A stretch of 64,000 nt of DNA from Brachionus plicatilis (taxonomy: Eukaryota > Rotifera > Eurotatoria > Ploima > Brachionidae), in NCBI GenBank assembly GCA_010279815.1, contig QEOQ01000214.1, positions 889,471 to 953,470 on the forward strand. Reading direction: 5' to 3'. A program made the translations under genes and the position numbers. Positions within the stretch are counted from its first letter, which is position 1; each line of letters starts with the position of its first letter. The notes below the pieces were generated by a model. That model made no database searches, was not told the DNA's origin, and saw only the letters and a program-made list of their open reading frames with translations. Shown piece by piece: positions 1 to 10,326 of the stretch.

Positions 1-2094
1 TTCTATTGGTTTTTCTCTTGCTTGGAGTCAAGTCTTCAATTATGAAAACGTTTTGGTATTCGTGAATCAGGCGTAGAGGCCTAGAATTCCGAAGCTTTTT
101 CATTTTTGCTTCTACTGATGCCAATTCGATCATTTCTGAAACGGGGTTAGGCTTGCTCAAAAAACCTCAACTTTAAGATGAGCCTTGATCGTAATTGCTA
201 TGGACTTGATCCAGTGGTGTTGATTTTTGATCACTTCGGTGTGTTTACCTTGTCTGAAATTTGGCCATCTTTCGACCAAATTAAAAGGATTTTTATTTTT
301 GTTGACATTTTTGTTTTCTATTTGATAAATTTTTACGTTAATTTTGTAGATTTTAATTAAATTAGCCAGTATTGAATTAACCAATTAATCATTGTTTTGT
401 ATTCTTTTAATTAAATTTCATTTTCTAAATCGAATTTTTAATTTTAATCCATCCATTAAATACAAATTGTAATTTTTTTAAAAAAAAATTATTTTTACAT
501 ATTTAATGAGAGACTAAAATTGAAATCTCAGTTTTATCCCGATCGAATATGAGAAAATCGACCAAATATTTTACTCAGCTGAGAAAGAATAAGTTTTGTT
601 ATTTTTTTTTTTTTTTGTTTTGTATTTTGTTTACTATATAAGCTTTCACTTTAAAATAATATGATACAACAACAATAAATTGGTTTACTAAAGTAAAATC
701 TTATAAAGTTGTTAAAGAATAGCGTCATACCATTAGAAAAGGAAAGTAGGATTTGCTAGGCATAACACTGAGATTTTTTTATACATTTGATTTTTAGTAA
801 TTTTTATCAAATAACTTTTTATTTTTATTAGCAACATAAAATGAAAATATACTATATATAATGATGAGTTTTTTGCCGAGCTAAAGCTCCTTCAAATTAA
901 AAAAATATAATTAAAAAATTTAAAAATAGTAAAAAAAAATAAAATAAAATTAAAAACAGAATAAATTTTATGAAATAAAGAAAAATTATAAAAATCACTG
1001 TTGCTACAAGCTTAAGCAATGAACGTTTCAGGAGTAATAAATGACAAGGTAGCAATAACACAATGGAGTCGGATATTCGACACCCACTTTTCATTCTTTC
1101 ACCAATCTGACAGCCATCTCAGTACTGCCCTTACATATCACTCAACTCAAAAAGTTGCAGATTTTTTATGGACAGATATTTAATGCTTTCATTTTGAACA
1201 TTCATTATTTTTTGAGTACTTTCAAAAGATAATTCTCTAAATTTAGTACTGGGTCGTTAAGAATCTCCTAAAGTAAGGACTAATTAGCTTTTTTAGAAAT
1301 TTAGTTTTTTTAATCAAGTTTTATTTGTTAGTAAATAATTTTAAAATATGACATAAAAGAAAATTAAAAAATTTAAATTGAAAAAATAATTGCATAAAAT
1401 TTAATTTAAGAATAAAAAATCCATTTTTCCTTTTTTTGTTGATTTTAAACCATTTTTTAGATAATCAATTTTTTTCCATTTTCAAAAAATTTCTCAGAAA
1501 TTCAGTTTTCCACGAGTTTTGGTAATTCCTTTTTTTTTAAAAAAACAAATCGGCTAAAGCGAATCAACCAAATATCTTGACACAGTGGAGAAATTTTTTT
1601 CAAATAAATTTTAAAAATAAACTTCTTTTTTTAATTTATGAATCGAAAAATAGAAAATATCAAAAATTTTTTATAAGAAATCCTCACTTTAACATAAATC
1701 TAGAATGGTATTTTCTTGACTGCTGTATTTAAAACTGATAAACTCTGGAACAGTCTATGCTTGCTGGAGGAAAAAATAAGCCACCTCGTCGAGGAAAAAA
1801 TTCCAGAAAATTCCACCCCATTTGAGATTATCATAATTTTTGCTACACCCCAAGTTGCGTTCTGGACATGTGCACCAAAATATGCCACTCGATCTTATTC
1901 CAAATTCAACACCAAACAAAACAAAAAGCATAAAATTATAATTTTTCGACTAGAATTTTCAAGCTCCTTTCAAAACAAACTCAATATTTATAGCTAATAA
2001 AAGTAGATCACATTTTACAACCTTAAACACCAGAAGACTATAAAATCCAGTCGTTTCCAAATTTTCATTCATATTTTTAAATGGAAGTGAAAGT
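1..2094. other. Gene-free left flank
   Basis: AT-rich sequence with no coding segment I can support apart from the LINE fragment at 862-1165. Overlapping plus and minus open frames around 1700-1997 match no family I recognise and lie immediately upstream of the first LRRC14-like gene, so this part may hold its promoter or 5' UTR. I see no clear promoter motif. Confidence 0.5.
862..1165 (-). mobile_element. LINE 3'-end fragment (same family as 45106-46316)
   Basis: Read on the minus strand, this carries a decayed end of a LINE reverse-transcriptase ORF followed by the short hairpin GGAGC-TTTA-GCTC near 873-893. The stretch around 1046-1160 matches the 3' coding end of the LINE at 45106-46316: both have the words AAGGTAGCAAT.ACACAATGGAGT and a similar ACATATC.CTCA block. 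The frame is broken and the element is strongly 5'-truncated. It is a relic, not a functional gene. Confidence 0.6.
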
Positions 2095-5077
2095 ATGTTG
2101 TTTAATTTCGAAGCAGACCATAGTCAAATCGAGGTTAATTTGAGAGATGGAATCGAGCATAGATATTTGAGAGAATTCTACCTTAGATTCAACTCAAGAG
2201 GAATTTATTCGCATCAAATTTGTCCCAAGACTCAGTATCAATCTGTCCAGGACCATCTGAATTCAAAAGCAACTCTAAAAACTCTGGCCTGCAATGCCAT
2301 ACTAAACACGGCCAATCAAGCCTTCATCCAATTTGCCATTAACACTTCACCATCGTGTCTGTACGAAACTTTTTTAAAATGTTCAATTTATAACATGAAT
2401 GATTTTGCCGTAAAGGTATTAATAAAAATTATGAAAAAATTTTTTTTTTTTTAAATTTTATTTAAAGGTATTAATTGAAAACTGGCCTTTTGAAAGTTTG
2501 GTCCTGGCCGACTATTTACACGAGGCCTATTCCTCTCTGTTGCTATTTTACAAAACAGACATAAATTCGTTTATTGGCAAAATAGCGCCAGAGATCCTTA
2601 AGTGGTTCCTGATCGGCGCCAAGTACACCAAATTGATCACTTCGCACTCGATCAAAAACCAATTGAACTCTAGCTGTAGAATTAGTTTGCTGGACATAAC
2701 AGGGCTGCCGGTGTCCGACCATTTTGTCAGGTGTTTGCTTGAAAAATACTCAAGCTCGCTGTGTCCGTGTGATTCGGACGAGTCGAGCGAGACAGAAAAT
2801 GAGAGCTCGAATAGTTCCGATACAGAGACCTATATCGTGAGCTATTCGAATGGAGAGAGCGATTCTAATTCGCAGTCAGAGGAAATGTCTAGCGAGGACT
2901 CGAGTGAGCCTGATTTTGATCTCAGAAGCTTTGCAGAAAGATACAAGACAGAGCTGCTTGTTGGCAAAAAGCTTAATTTTACAATCAAATTAGATCTCAT
3001 TTTGGACAGTTTTAATCTGTTGGAACAATATTTAAAGCTGATTGAGATAAAAAGAGATGTGAATGAACATGGATTTGAGCTGGTAGTTGACAAGCTAGAG
3101 CTGACCATCCATGAGAAAAAATATTGTGTTCAAAGTAGTGGTTTAGACTTCGAAGCTTTGGTAAATATGAATTTTTTTGTTGATAGGTAGAAAGATCAGT
3201 CAGCCTCAACTGGATAAAGTAATTTTAAGATTTAAAAAATGGAAATTTATTTATTTAAAAAAATTAAAATAAGCAAACATGATCATTAAGGGCATTCTTT
3301 AAAAACAGCATCCTGTGTAAACTGCATTAAATATTATAAAATATCTTTTTTTTTATAGATATTTATTTTTAAAAACCTCAATTTTAATAAACATCAATTT
3401 TTAGGCAAAAAAACTACTACCTAGGGTTGAAGTCTTGAAGACTAATAAGAGACCAAAAAAAAGTCTTTATTTTTATTAATTATTTTTCATATAAGATTAT
3501 TAAATTTTGACTTGGAAATTTTAATGTTGATTCTAGGGTTACTTTTTGTAATATAATATGAAATTAAATTTAAATTAAATAAAATTAAATTATTAAAAGA
3601 GAGAAATTTAATAAAAATAAAGACTATTTTTTGGTATCTTATTATTCTTCAAGACTTCAACCCTAAATTTTTTGAGTAAAAAAAAAAAAAAAATCTCAAG
3701 AAAATAGTGGGCTCTTGAGGGCCTGAATTGGCTAAATCATGATTAATAGTTTATTTTGTTAAACCGGCCTCAAAATCGTATTTCTTGACCCCAGAAACCA
3801 TAAAAAAGTTGTTTCTTTCACTGAAAACCATTTTTAAAAAAGAAATATTCAGGGTGTTTTGAAAAATCCGGTCTAAACCTGTTTTAGCGGTTTTTATAGG
3901 GTTTTCACACGTCCAGACCTTTTGAAAAATAATTTGCCAAGTAGAACTTTTTGTCCTCTATCAGAATCAAAAGGGTGTTGCAGGGTGTTTTATAAACTTG
4001 ATAGGATGTTTTAAAGTGTTTTGTACAAATTATTTTTAAACTTGAAAATTTAATAAAATGACAATATTTTTTTAATATAAAAATTGATGTTTATTAAAAT
4101 TGAGGTTGTTAGAAAAAAATATATAAAAAAAAAAATATATTTTATAATATTTATTAGGATGCTGTTTTTTCGCTTTTTTGACGGTTGCTGTTTTTAAAGA
4201 ATACCTCATTAAGTTAAATTAAAGAAAAAAAAAATTTTTCTATTTTTTTTTTTTATTATTTTTCAAGAAAATAATGGGTTTGGGAATTTTTTTCAATGCC
4301 AATCTAAACGAGGCCATGTACACATTTAATTTGGTGAACAAATTCAGCAATGTTCTTGAACTAAATTTGTCTGCTTTTGGTCAAGAGAGTTACTTGAGTT
4401 GTTTGTTGGACCACACGTGCGCTCTGGACGCACTCTCAAATTGTCTCACCGAGCTAAAGCATCTAAAAAGACTCAGACTAAACATACCCGGATGCAAAAA
4501 CCGTCTAGGCTACATTCTGGCTAATTTAACTTGTCCATTGGAATACTTGAACCTGACCTCATGTGGCCTAGGCGAACAAGACTTGGACTTTTTGGCCAAC
4601 TCAATGCACACTCAATCAATCAATAACCTTGTGTTGAGCAACAATGATTTGGGCAATCAATGCAATGCAGTGATCAGGCTGCTTAGAAAAATGGCATCCA
4701 ACATGCAGATACTTGACTTGGGCTGCAATTCGTTTCAGTTCGATGCCTATTTTAAAATAGTGAATGAAGTGATTGTCAAAATGGACAATCTTCGCATGCT
4801 GGTCACTCTGGATGTGTTCAAGTTCGACCACTATGTCAAAATAGCCGAAAAGTTGAGTCTTTTGGACAAGTTTGTGAGCTGGCGAATAAACTATTCGTCT
4901 GACTATTATGAAAAGTCGGCCAAGATCAAGAATAGATACAAATTCAAAAAGTTCAAACAAGACTATGTTGAAGCATTGGAGCGAAAGTTCAGCACGAACA
5001 ATGCCTCACGCTCAGTCAAAATTACCATCAATGATCCTGACTTGAATTTTATTCTAAATGGAATATCTCACAATTGA
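2095..5077 (+). CDS. LRRC14/PRAME-like leucine-rich-repeat protein, copy A
   Basis: Three exons: 2095-2415, 2468-3160 and 4268-5077, all joined in phase 0 with GT-AG borders, giving 607 aa. The order of landmarks matches vertebrate LRRC14: an N-terminal helical part, a W-P-F motif just after exon 1 (residues 113-115), an L-D-x-T-G-L motif in exon 2, then leucine-rich repeats in exon 3 (repeated LxxLxL, for example near LEYLNLTSCGL and NNLVLSNNDL). In vertebrates, LRRC14/PRAME proteins are cullin-2 ubiquitin-ligase substrate receptors, and LRRC14 also restrains NF-kB signalling; whether that holds here is inference. A Ser/Asp/Glu-rich insert (about residues 206-256) separates the two halves. 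The upstream ATG at 2082 is out of frame, so 2095 is the start. Exon 3 is almost identical to that of the paralogue at 13914-16170, while exons 1-2 are diverged. Confidence 0.82.
3284..4213. repeat. Nested foldback element filling intron 2 of LRRC14-like copy A
   Basis: The left end (3284-3405) and right end (4076-4213) are imperfect inverted copies; both contain TTCTTTAAAAACAGCA and TCAATTTTAATAAACATCAA in opposite orientation. Inside lies a second inverted repeat, 3422-3668, starting TAGGGTTGAAGTCTTGAAGA and ending with its complement. Neither encodes a recognisable protein. They account for most of the 1107-bp intron, compared with 420 bp in the paralogue. Confidence 0.7.
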
Positions 5078-5667
5078 ATTGATCACGTTTTTTGGTTGAA
5101 TTTTATCTAATTTATGTATTTTTAAAATTACATAAATTTAAATAAAATTAATTATAAAATAATTGTTAAATGTCATTCTCAAAGTTTAAAAATATTCTGT
5201 CAATAAAAAGCTTTAGTTCTTAAGGAGCCTAATGCTCGATGTGAAATTAGATAGCTCTTTTTTGGCAAAATGTTATTTGACTTGAAGAATGGACCATTAC
5301 ACTTAAGAAAGCAGTATTATTTTGAACAATAAATATTTTACTCAATTGATTATCTTTTATTTAAAAAAAAATTTAAATTTTAAAAAATAAATAACAAGAA
5401 TCTATAATTTTGAATTTAGACAAGAATTGCTGTTCTTTTTGTTGAGATGATTCTTTAAATGAGAAGAAAAATTTAATTTATTTTTCCTCTTTTTTTTTAC
5501 TGTTTTTGTTTAAAACAAATCAATGGTCACATTTTTTGTGATCAGAGGGCTCAAATGTACTAATGGTTTTAATTTGGAAAATTTTAAAAGATATTTTCAA
5601 TACATTTTATTGAATTATTATAAAAATTAGAAAAAAAATTTGAATCCAAAATTATTTGAAAATATTT

Positions 5668-5735
5668 AGCCAGACTTGGGCAAAAGTCAAAAAAAAAAGT
5701 CATTTTAAAGTCTTTTCAAAGTCAAGTCAGTGCAA
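5668..5735 (+). mobile_element. Left terminus of a hAT-like element (CAGACTTG family)
   Basis: Begins CAGACTTGGGCAAAAGTC and is followed by several AAGTC/GACTT words, the same terminus as the complete small hATs at 16645-16740 and 23086-23349. No matching right end (AAGTCTG) was found nearby. The sequence after 5736 switches to LINE-tail repeat, so the element is interrupted or truncated. Confidence 0.5.
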
Positions 5736-5736
5736 A

Positions 5737-6052
5737 TTTATTTATTTATTTGTTTATCTGTATCGAGCTAGTGCTCCTTCAAAATAAAAATATAAAAAAA
5801 AAAAAAAATTGTTCACATAATAGGAAAAAATGAATAATAATTATTGAAATTAAAAAATCAAGCATTTTAAATTAAACTTTTTTTTTTTTATTTTGTCATA
5901 GTAACTTTTTTTGTCACTTTATTTTAACATAACGTTTTTAACTTATAATATATTAACTTTTATTTAATTATATCTTTTTTATTTTTTTATTTTTATATTT
6001 TTATTCTGAAGGAGCACTAGCTCAATTCATATAAACAAATAAATAAATAAAT
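5737..6052. repeat. Foldback whose ends are LINE 3' tails
   Basis: The left end reads (TTTA)n then a TATCTGTATCGAGCTAGTGC block. The right end is the inverse, GGAGCACTAGCTC followed by an (AAAT)n run. The interior 5846-6052 matches 41880-42092 in a RIC1 intron, including CAAGCATTTTAAATTA and AACATAACGTTTTTAACTTA. It looks like two oppositely oriented LINE tails joined, or a non-autonomous element that has captured them. Confidence 0.6.
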
Positions 6053-6088
6053 TTGCAAAATTTGAAGTCAAGTCAAATTACTTGACTT

Positions 6089-6469
6089 GTTGTTCAACGT
6101 CAGTTTGTTCATTCGTTAGCTGAAAAAAGAAATGTACGTCACACAACTAAACACAACAATGCCAATGAAAATGTATTAAAATTGTCGAAATATTCAATTG
6201 TAGTTGGAGAAGTACGTGATCGTTCAGTGACCCAATGCTCTTTAGTGAAAGCTTCAACTATTAGTATTCCAATTCATCCTGCCGTTGACGAAGTTTTAAA
6301 ACCACCAAGTAAAGATAAGTTAACTCCTAAGAAGCGAGGTCATCCAAAGAAGGTTATTGTTGATGAAAATATTGTTGCAACAACGTCTCAGAATAAAGAA
6401 ACTGAAAATAACATTTCTCAAAATAAATACAATTTAAGGAGTAGCAAATCAAAAAATTGTAATTCTTAA
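6089..6469 (+). pseudogene. Coding relic with AT-hook-like tail, possibly from a retroelement
   Basis: The frame is open from about 6089 to the stop at 6467-6469 with no credible ATG near its left edge, so it is probably only the C-terminal part of something. The end is basic, with a KKRGHPKK segment resembling an AT-hook and a final KYNLRSS. Basic tails of this kind occur at the ends of some LTR-retrotransposon polyproteins. That assignment is an inference from composition only. A similar KRKPGRPHK tail is found at 18888-19020 on the other strand. Confidence 0.35.
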
Positions 6470-6710
6470 TTTAGCCTCTAATTATGCAATTTATAAAAAC
6501 TCAAAAACATATTTAGTATAATCATAATAAAATTAATTTTTTCTTTAATTGTCCAGCACTTTATTAAATTGTCCAGGTAATTTTCTCATTGTCCGTATAT
6601 TTACAGGTAAATCTTAAACAAAAAAAAATTGTCCGCAAATTTACATTTTATCATTTGTCCGGGACAATTGTCCGTAGAGGTGACAAGACCCAATTAATGT
6701 TATTATTTTA

Positions 6711-6770
6711 TTTTTATTTATTTGTTATCTGTACAGAGCTAATACTCCTTTTGAATGAATATGAAAAATT
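6711..6770 (-). mobile_element. LINE 3' tail fragment
   Basis: On the plus strand this reads ATTTATTTGTTATCTGTACAGAGCTAATACTCC. This is a mutated copy of the hairpin plus TAAA tail that ends the LINE at 45106-46316. No coding sequence remains upstream of it. Confidence 0.55.
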
Positions 6771-7363
6771 TGAAATAAAGTTAATAAAATAAAATAAATT
6801 AAAATAAATAAGAATGATAATAAAAAAGGAAAAAAAGTCAAAAGAAAATTAAAAACAATATCTTGAGATAAATAGAGATATGACATGTTTAAATTTTTGA
6901 TAAATACGGAAAAAAAATTAATTTTATTGAAAATTTACAGCTTAAATGTTGAAAACTTCAGCATTGATCTTTCTATCACAAAGCAGTTTATGAGTATTGA
7001 GTAGAAATATTCAAATATTTTTTCACCATTAATAATAGGAATTTTAAGAGAAACTCATAATTCCTACTTGGAAGACTTTTATGGTAGCTCTATACACCAT
7101 GGGAGCTATATTTAAGGTTACTATGTAATATAAAATAAACAATTTCATTAATAAATAAAAACTAGTCAATATTCAATTAATCATTTTATCCGAATATAAA
7201 TTTTTGAATAATTCAAATTCCAAATCACTTATCTCTCATGATTAAGTGTAATTAAGTGTAGTAATAGTAATTTAAATGCCTTCAATACTAATTTTTAATT
7301 TTTCAGAAATTAAAGAAATTTTTTTTTAAAATTATTTATTCATGAATTATTTTGACTTAACAG

Positions 7364-7748
7364 CGCATCTTGAGGCTGATGATCAATTCAAAATATAATT
7401 TCAATTCAAAGAGTTTATATTTATATATTAAAATTAATCTTAAAAATTATTTAAATAATTTTAATGTAACATACTATACATATTATGTAGATTTAAAAAA
7501 AAAATCTATTTCAAAATTATTTGTATCAAGCATTCAAAATTAAAAATTGAAAACAAATTTCAAATATTAAATTCCAAATAAGTAATAAAATGTAAAAATT
7601 GATCTTTCCTACAAATATTTTTGAAATAAATTTTTTTTTTATTTTTTGAATCTACATAACATGTAAACCTTGTTGCATTAAAATTATTTAAATAAATTTT
7701 AAAACCTAAAGATAAACTCTTTGAATTGATCATCAACTTCAAGATGCC
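7364..7748. mobile_element. hAT-type foldback MITE, 8-bp TSD CTTAACAG
   Basis: Almost the whole element is an inverted repeat. The left arm starts CGCATCTTGAGGCTGATGAT and the right arm ends with the near-complement ATCATCAACTTCAAGATGCC. It is flanked by a perfect 8-bp duplication, CTTAACAG (7356-7363 and 7749-7756), the size typical of hAT transposition. The interior codes for nothing recognisable. The terminus GGCATCTTGA is shared with the element at 25344-25698. Confidence 0.85.
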
Positions 7749-8242
7749 CTTAACAGCTATTAAAAAAAATTTATTTTTGAAAAATTAAAAAATTTTTTAA
7801 AAAATTATTCAATCTGAATTGAAATAAAAGTCTTGCTTTCCTAGTTGCTCTATTTTCGATTTAATATCTTAACTTATTTTCATGTTTAAAAAATCCTCAT
7901 AAATTTTCTTCTAGCCAGGTAACAATTTTTTTCGGTTTAAAACTAAATCTTTTAAATTATTTATCCTACCATTATTTTTGAGACAAATGTTTTTTTTGGG
8001 TTGAAATTTTAGTTGGCATTTTTTTAAAAATTTATAACGAAGGGTGGTTTTAATAAAATTATTTTGTTTGTCAACAGCGAGCCTAAATACGGCTTAATTT
8101 TTTCAGTTATTGCTTATTGCATCGAAAAATTAGATTATTAAATTAAAATTAGCAAAACTTAATTTGGATTAGTCTCAGTATGTGGTAATGCCAAATATAA
8201 AATGTTTCATTTAATCAAAAAAAATTTAAATTAAAAAAACAA

Positions 8243-9627
8243 ATGGAAGAAGAAACATTCCAAGAAAAAGCTTGCCCAGAAGTTAAACCAACTCTAAACT
8301 CTAATCTAAAGCAGCACAGGTTTTTTCTCATTTCTTATGGCGCTTTGGGAACAACAATTTTTTTACTTGGCTTAATAGCCATCATAATAACCGGAGCCTG
8401 TAGGTAAAATCAATTTAAAAGATAAATCATTTAATTTAACTGCTAAGTTCCATGCTTGCATACTTTGTGTCACCCGAATGCTACTTGTTTCAATAAACCA
8501 TTTGAAGCAGATTGCAAATGTAATTATGGTTATTCTGGAAATGGCAGAGATCACTGTGATGGTAAAAATAATTTTTAACACCAAATAAAATTAACTTTTA
8601 TTAAGGTTAATTTTTTTAATAATTAGAATGTGGTGTTACATATTTTGATCACAATGCTCATAAATACAGCGCTGTATCTGTTCCTTACAGTTGGCCAGCA
8701 AGTGGCATAACAGAATTATTGTACACAGCCTTTGACAAAATTGGATATCAACGAATGCTAGTGCAATACTACGATCAATGTGGTGCCGTACTGATTAATA
8801 GAAGAACTGCTCTCACAGCAGCTCATTGTATCAAACAAAATTTTCAAGCTTATGATTGGAATTCTGGTCTGTATTTTACAGTGAACATAACTTTCAATAA
8901 TTTTCATCCAAATTATGAGTCAATTTACTCAATGTTTTTTGGTACTCATAATTTTATTTATTATGGCATGGATTTACCGCATGTCCAAATGGGAGATATT
9001 CACGATATATATATTGTAATTGATCTTAAAAAAAGAATCTCAAAATTTAAATATAAAATTAAACTTAAAAGCATCCAGATTTTGATATTACAACTTATGA
9101 AAATGACATAGCTGTGATAAAATTTGTCAATGAAATAGAACTAAATAGATATGTGCAGGTGGCTTGCTTACCAGAAAAGGTTTCTACCGAAGATTCATTT
9201 CTTTCCAAGATTTATGGCTATGTAGCGGGTTTTAGCTCTTCTGGAAATTCTTTTACAACTTGGGTACAACACAATATACGTTTAGATTTGTATAACAATT
9301 CTATGTGTGAAAATGTTCAGCCTGAAAAGGAAAAAAACTGGAATTTACAATTTTGTGCCGGTGAATACAACCTGCACGGAAATTCAACAGGACAATGTCA
9401 TGGAGATTACGGCTCGGCCTTGTATGTTCATGACACGATCGGAGATGAGAAAAAATATGTTGCAGTCGGACTACTTTCGTATGATGTAACTTGCACAACA
9501 GAGCATTCGCCAGCGTAAATAAATTAAATTTAAATTAAAAAAAAAAAAGTTAAATTTATTTTATTTTAGAGTTTTCACAAAAATAGAATCTTATATTGAC
9601 TGGATTCAACAGCTTTCAAAATATTAA
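8243..9627 (+). CDS. Membrane-anchored, EGF-containing serine-protease homologue, probably inactive
   Basis: Five exons: 8243-8399, 8448-8561, 8627-9015, 9072-9514 and 9570-9627; phases agree at every junction, giving 386 aa. A short cytoplasmic N-terminus is followed by one hydrophobic segment (about residues 27-50) with no signal peptide, so a type II membrane protein is likely. Residues 53-90 form a six-cysteine EGF-like module. Exons 3-5 are a trypsin-fold domain: LTAAHC holds His157 and NDIAV holds Asp232, but the active-site motif GDSGG is replaced by GDYGS, putting Tyr333 where the nucleophilic serine belongs. The usual activation sequence (IVGG-like) is also not visible. The domain ends normally with YIDWIQQL. 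Proteolysis is therefore unlikely and a binding or regulatory role is more plausible. The exon 1 donor at 8400 was chosen because only it keeps the EGF frame. Confidence 0.82.
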
Positions 9628-10326
9628 AAATTAAAAAAACTTTAAATTCAAACAAAATTAATAAAATATAAGCATAATTGTTTGTTTTTTTTTTCGAAAT
9701 CAAGTAATAATGAAATAAAAAAAAGGAAAAAAATTATATTGAATAAGAACAATAGTTTTCTTTTATAAAATTTAAAAAATTAGTTAAATAAGTATGAGCC
9801 TGAGTGTGGAGTAAGGACTTGGAACTGGTCGAAGTTAGAGTTATCGGTTTTGGATTATCTTTTTGAAAGTATACATTATAAAGACTTATAAGAACCAGTA
9901 TTTTAAAAATTTCGAATTTTGCTTGTTAATTTAAAATATTTTTAGATTAAGGTGCAATTTTTATTTTTAATTATAAATTAGTTTAAAAGGTTTTAATTAT
10001 TATTCAGACATATTTTCCAATTAAGCAAACCATTTTTTATCATAATCATGTTTAGCTTCTTTAAGGAAATTGATAATTTCACGAATTAAATTAAAAAGTA
10101 GTTGGCTCATTTGGCAAAATGTAAATAATTTTAAATTTTTTGGATTTTTTTTAAGTAAGTTTTTTTTTTAATTATCCAAAAAACTGCACAAAAAACTTCA
10201 GAAAACATGAAAATATGTAAAATTATTTACATTTTTCCGCTCATTTAGATTATTTTCTACCTGGTTATTTTAGAATTCTGAAATGGTTTGTGTAATTTCA
10301 AAGTTTTATTTAGTCAGATGATGTTA
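9628..10326. other. Intergenic, nothing recognised
   Basis: AT-rich sequence with a local inverted word (AAATGTAAATAATTTTA and its complement near 10118 and 10213), which may be another small decayed foldback. No gene is supported. Confidence 0.4.

Larger units (their letters stand above)
5078..8242. other. Intergenic stretch made largely of transposon pieces
   Basis: No host gene is supported here. The stretch holds a hAT-like terminus (5668-5735), a foldback with LINE-tail ends (5737-6052), a coding relic (6089-6469), a LINE tail (6711-6770) and a hAT foldback (7364-7748), listed separately. The remainder is simple AT-rich sequence. Confidence 0.6.

Noticed and set aside
1700..1997. Overlapping plus and minus open frames upstream of the first LRRC14-like gene
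   Set aside because: No recognised motif, no splice support and no counterpart upstream of the paralogue at 13914.
7560..7742. 60-codon minus-strand frame
   Set aside because: Lies in the right arm of the foldback 7364-7748; composition follows the AT-rich repeat.
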